From positions 407,648-471,647 of the forward strand of contig JABFRP010000002.1 of NCBI GenBank assembly GCA_013141115.1: a stretch of DNA of 64,000 nt, written 5' to 3'. How positions within the stretch are numbered: position 1 is the stretch's first letter; each line of letters starts with the position of its first letter. The notes under the pieces are model-generated. The model was not told where the DNA came from. It worked only from the letters and a program-made list of their open reading frames with translations, and did not search any database. Source of the stretch: Ferruginibacter sp. GTDB taxonomy: Bacteria > Bacteroidota > Bacteroidia > Chitinophagales > Chitinophagaceae. Shown here piece by piece: positions 61,670-64,000 of this stretch. The translations under genes and the position numbers were made by a program.

Positions 61670-61697
61670 TGCAATACCCAAAAGGTGTTGCATTTTT
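61670..61697 (+). terminator. Intrinsic terminator after the barrel protein gene
   Basis: TGCAATACC / GGTGTTGCA (one G-T pair) with a short A-rich loop, followed by a T-rich run. Confidence 0.7.
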
Positions 61698-61765
61698 ATT
61701 TAAAGGTTTTAAGTTTATACATTTAACAGTTTTTTTTACCGCAGATTACATTTAATTTTGAAACC

Positions 61766-62344
61766 ATGATACGCTATATATTTTTTGCTGCCATATTATT
61801 TTTATATGCCTGTAATAACTCTTCTGAGCAAGCTGCTGCTACACAAGATACCATTGCTGAAGAAAGGCCCGATTTTTTCCCTGTTACATCGTATATCAAA
61901 GGGCAAATTCACGATATTAACCAAAAAGGATTGACGCCAATAAAATATACAACCATCAATGACAAAACTGATTCTGTGATGGTAAAGTTTGAGAATATTA
62001 ATGACTTGTGTAAAGAGTTTTTACAACCAGAAATAGATTCCAGTAATCTTATTGATCTTTTTACAGAAACAAAATTTCTTGATCAAACCGTTAATGCTTT
62101 TACATTTACCTACGACCCAAAAAAGAAATTGCCAGACACTGTAATGCTTAAGCACTGGGATGTTTATGTAGACCCCGAAACAGGTAAAGTAAAAAGGGTT
62201 TACATTATTAAATCAGCAGGCCAAAACAAAACTTTACAACTAACCTGGCAAAGTAATGAATGGTTTAAAACTACCTCTATTATAACTGATGTTAATGGTG
62301 AATCAAGGATTGAAAAAGAAGAAAAAATTTCCTGGGATTATTAA
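61766..62344 (+). CDS. Lipoprotein of unknown function
   Basis: The 192-residue protein has a lipobox ending LYAC (Cys16) and a polar NNSSEQAAATQ linker. A beta-rich body follows, with DKTDSVMVKFENINDLCKEF and HWDVYVDPETGKVKRVYIIK. No motif recognised. It ends 5 bp before the uvrC start and is probably cotranscribed with it. Confidence 0.72.
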   Translation: MIRYIFFAAILFLYACNNSSEQAAATQDTIAEERPDFFPVTSYIKGQIHDINQKGLTPIKYTTINDKTDSVMVKFENINDLCKEFLQPEIDSSNLIDLFTETKFLDQTVNAFTFTYDPKKKLPDTVMLKHWDVYVDPETGKVKRVYIIKSAGQNKTLQLTWQSNEWFKTTSIITDVNGESRIEKEEKISWDY

Positions 62345-62349
62345 TAAAA

Positions 62350-64000
62350 ATGACACAACAAGAGTTTTCTGCAATTGCCCCTGCAATACCTGCTCAGCCT
62401 GGCATATACAAGTATTATGATGCTGCAAACGAACTGCTTTATGTAGGAAAAGCAAAGCACCTGCGTAAAAGAGTAAGCTCTTATTTTTCTAAAACGTTTA
62501 CCAGTTATAAAACACACGAACTGGTTCAACGTATTCACCACATAGAATTTACTATTGTAAACAGTGAACAAGATGCCTTTCTTTTAGAAAATACATTAAT
62601 TAAAGAGTTTCAGCCTAAGTTCAACATCAACCTTAAAGACGATAAAAGTTATCCGTTCATCGTGATAAAAAAAGAGCCCTTTCCCAGGGTGTTTTTTACC
62701 CGCCGGAAAATAAATGACGGCTCTAAATATTTTGGGCCTTATACTTCTGTAGTTAGAGTAAAAGAGCTGCTGGATTTTATAAAAGAAAATATTTTATTGC
62801 GTACCTGCAAACTGAATTTGACCGATAACAATATTAAAAAAGGAAAATTCAAAGTATGTCTGGAATATCATTTGGGCAATTGTAAAGGGCCTTGTGAAGG
62901 TTTGCAAACTGCAGATGATTACAATGAAGAATTAAATCAGTTAACCAATCTTTTAAAAGGTAATCTCTCTTCTGTAATTCAGCATTTTAAAAAAGAGATG
63001 AGGGATCATGCTGAAAAAATGGAATTTGAAAAAGCGCAGATCTACCAGAAAAAAATAGAACACCTGTTAAGTTATCAGTCAAAATCCACCGTAGTAAATA
63101 CTAAAATTGGCAACGTTGATGTATTCTCTATTTTAGAATATGGTAATATAGCGTATATCAATTACCTGGCAGTAAGTAACGGCGCTATAGTGCAAACAAA
63201 AACTATTATTCTGGAGAAAAAACTGGAAGAAACAGCAACTGAAGTATTGGTATTTGGCATTGCACAATTACGCTCCACTTTTGCAAGTGAGGCCAAAGAA
63301 ATAATTGTACCATTTGAAATTGAGTACCCCGAAACTGATACTTTAATTACTGTTCCAAAAGCAGGTGACAGAAAAAAGCTTTTAGAACTGAGTGAAAAAA
63401 ATGTAAACTATTTTAAGGAAGATCTGAAGAAAAAGAAAATGCTGAATCTTGATGAGAAAAGTGATGACGAAAAACTACAGGTATTACAGCAACTTCAGAA
63501 AGATTTACACCTGCCCAACCTGCCAACACATATTGAATGCTTTGATAATTCGAATTTTCAGGGAAGTTACCCGGTATCGGCAATGGTATGTTTTTTAAAC
63601 GGGCAACCGGCCAAAGCCGAGTACAGAAGATATAAAGTAAAAACAGTAATTGGTATCAACGATTTCGCATCAATGAAAGAAGTGGTTCATCGTAGATATA
63701 AACGCCTTACAGAAGAAGAAAAGCCTTTGCCCCAGTTGGTTATAATAGATGGAGGTAAAGGGCAATTAAGCGCCGCCATGCAAAGTGTGGCAGTACTTAA
63801 CTTACCTGCTTCAACAACAGTTGTTGGTCTTGCCAAAAATGAAGAAGAGATTTTTTTTCCGGGTGATACCGAATCGATAAAATTACCCTGGGATAGTGAA
63901 AGCCTTAAGTTAATACGACGCATAAGAGATGAGGTACATAATCATGGTATTACTTTTCACCGGAATTTGAGAAGTAAAGGCACTTTTAAAAACGAACTGG
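62350..64000 (+). CDS. uvrC: Excinuclease ABC subunit C (3' end cut by window)
   Basis: The reading frame is open from ATG 62350 to the window edge (550 codons). The N-terminal GIY-YIG nuclease is at about 16-98 (PGIYKYYDAANELLYVGKAK), the UVR helical motif at about 205-235 (FKKEMRDHAEKMEFEKAQIY), and the C-terminal RNase H-like nuclease starts with ECFDNSNFQGSYPVSAM. UvrC makes both incisions in nucleotide excision repair. The helix-hairpin-helix end lies beyond the window. Confidence 0.95.
   Translation, partial: MTQQEFSAIAPAIPAQPGIYKYYDAANELLYVGKAKHLRKRVSSYFSKTFTSYKTHELVQRIHHIEFTIVNSEQDAFLLENTLIKEFQPKFNINLKDDKSYPFIVIKKEPFPRVFFTRRKINDGSKYFGPYTSVVRVKELLDFIKENILLRTCKLNLTDNNIKKGKFKVCLEYHLGNCKGPCEGLQTADDYNEELNQLTNLLKGNLSSVIQHFKKEMRDHAEKMEFEKAQIYQKKIEHLLSYQSKSTVVNTKIGNVDVFSILEYGNIAYINYLAVSNGAIVQTKTIILEKKLEETATEVLVFGIAQLRSTFASEAKEIIVPFEIEYPETDTLITVPKAGDRKKLLELSEKNVNYFKEDLKKKKMLNLDEKSDDEKLQVLQQLQKDLHLPNLPTHIECFDNSNFQGSYPVSAMVCFLNGQPAKAEYRRYKVKTVIGINDFASMKEVVHRRYKRLTEEEKPLPQLVIIDGGKGQLSAAMQSVAVLNLPASTTVVGLAKNEEEIFFPGDTESIKLPWDSESLKLIRRIRDEVHNHGITFHRNLRSKGTFKNEL

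Noticed and set aside
1..64000. CRISPR arrays, tRNA or rRNA genes, insertion sequences, prophage
   Set aside because: No regularly spaced repeat, tRNA T-arm pattern, transposase, integrase or phage gene was found on reading both strands.

Overview
The window is AT-rich chromosomal DNA from a member of the phylum Bacteroidota, most likely family Chitinophagaceae or a close relative. I infer this from type IX secretion (T9SS) C-terminal sorting domains, gliding genes gldB, gldF and gldG, a murF-alr fusion, TAnnTTTG promoter elements, and many protein families largely confined to this phylum (DUF1361, DUF4173, DUF4783, TPR and outer-membrane-barrel proteins). I see no rRNA, tRNA, CRISPR array, insertion sequence, phage or integron. 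The gene content is mostly core chromosome with secreted and surface proteins mixed in.

Layout. 1-12 kb: secreted and surface proteins (a truncated reprolysin-type protease, a PQQ-type sugar dehydrogenase, a T9SS cargo protein, two lipoproteins) around fumC. 11.5-21.4 kb, almost all on the minus strand: lspA, murF-alr, terC with gldG and gldF, a non-coding stretch ending in a terminator, a frameshifted proline-rich gene, then the Fe-S genes iscS, iscU and iscA. 21.5-31.6 kb: mce, a TPR membrane protein, an MBL hydrolase, a very large propeller-plus-barrel protein, the DUF4173-dgkA-DUF1361 operon and a COQ4-like gene. 31.2-35.2 kb: a small winged-helix regulon bracketed by two identical palindromic operators, then a DNA-alkylation-repair cluster (AraC-Ogt, alpha/beta hydrolase, Ada-type zinc protein, alkB with an in-frame stop). 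35.4-43.2 kb: penicillin acylase, a YiiX-type hydrolase, an aminotransferase, gamma-carbonic anhydrase, small unknown genes and rsgA. 43.3-47.1 kb: a MoxR-DUF58-BatD-like-VWA (Bat) operon. 47.5-54 kb: ybjQ, nadE, gldB, a desaturase, apaG, a 4Fe-4S mono-cluster protein, a broken SUI1/yciH gene, nadC and DUF4783. 54.4-64 kb: gpmI, a heme-binding-domain protein, a TonB-dependent receptor, an ECF sigma factor next to a membrane-anchored barrel protein, a lipoprotein, and uvrC running off the edge.

The most interesting signals lie outside the ordinary genes. (1) A dispersed element with core GTACAAGAGTGCGACGC sits directly upstream of, and in the same direction as, three unrelated genes (24.6, 40.2 and 47.2 kb). 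(2) A 17-bp inverted repeat, ACTTTG-N5-CAAAGT, stands just upstream of two transcription units around a winged-helix regulator. (3) Two otherwise intact genes, alkB and a SUI1 gene, each carry a TAA in place of a sense codon, with the conserved C-terminus continuing in frame; a third gene has a one-base frameshift. (4) A roughly 300-bp non-coding region ends in a strong terminator with no gene before it, a small-RNA candidate. (5) Several intergenic regions hold degenerate short tandem repeats and REP-like palindromes.
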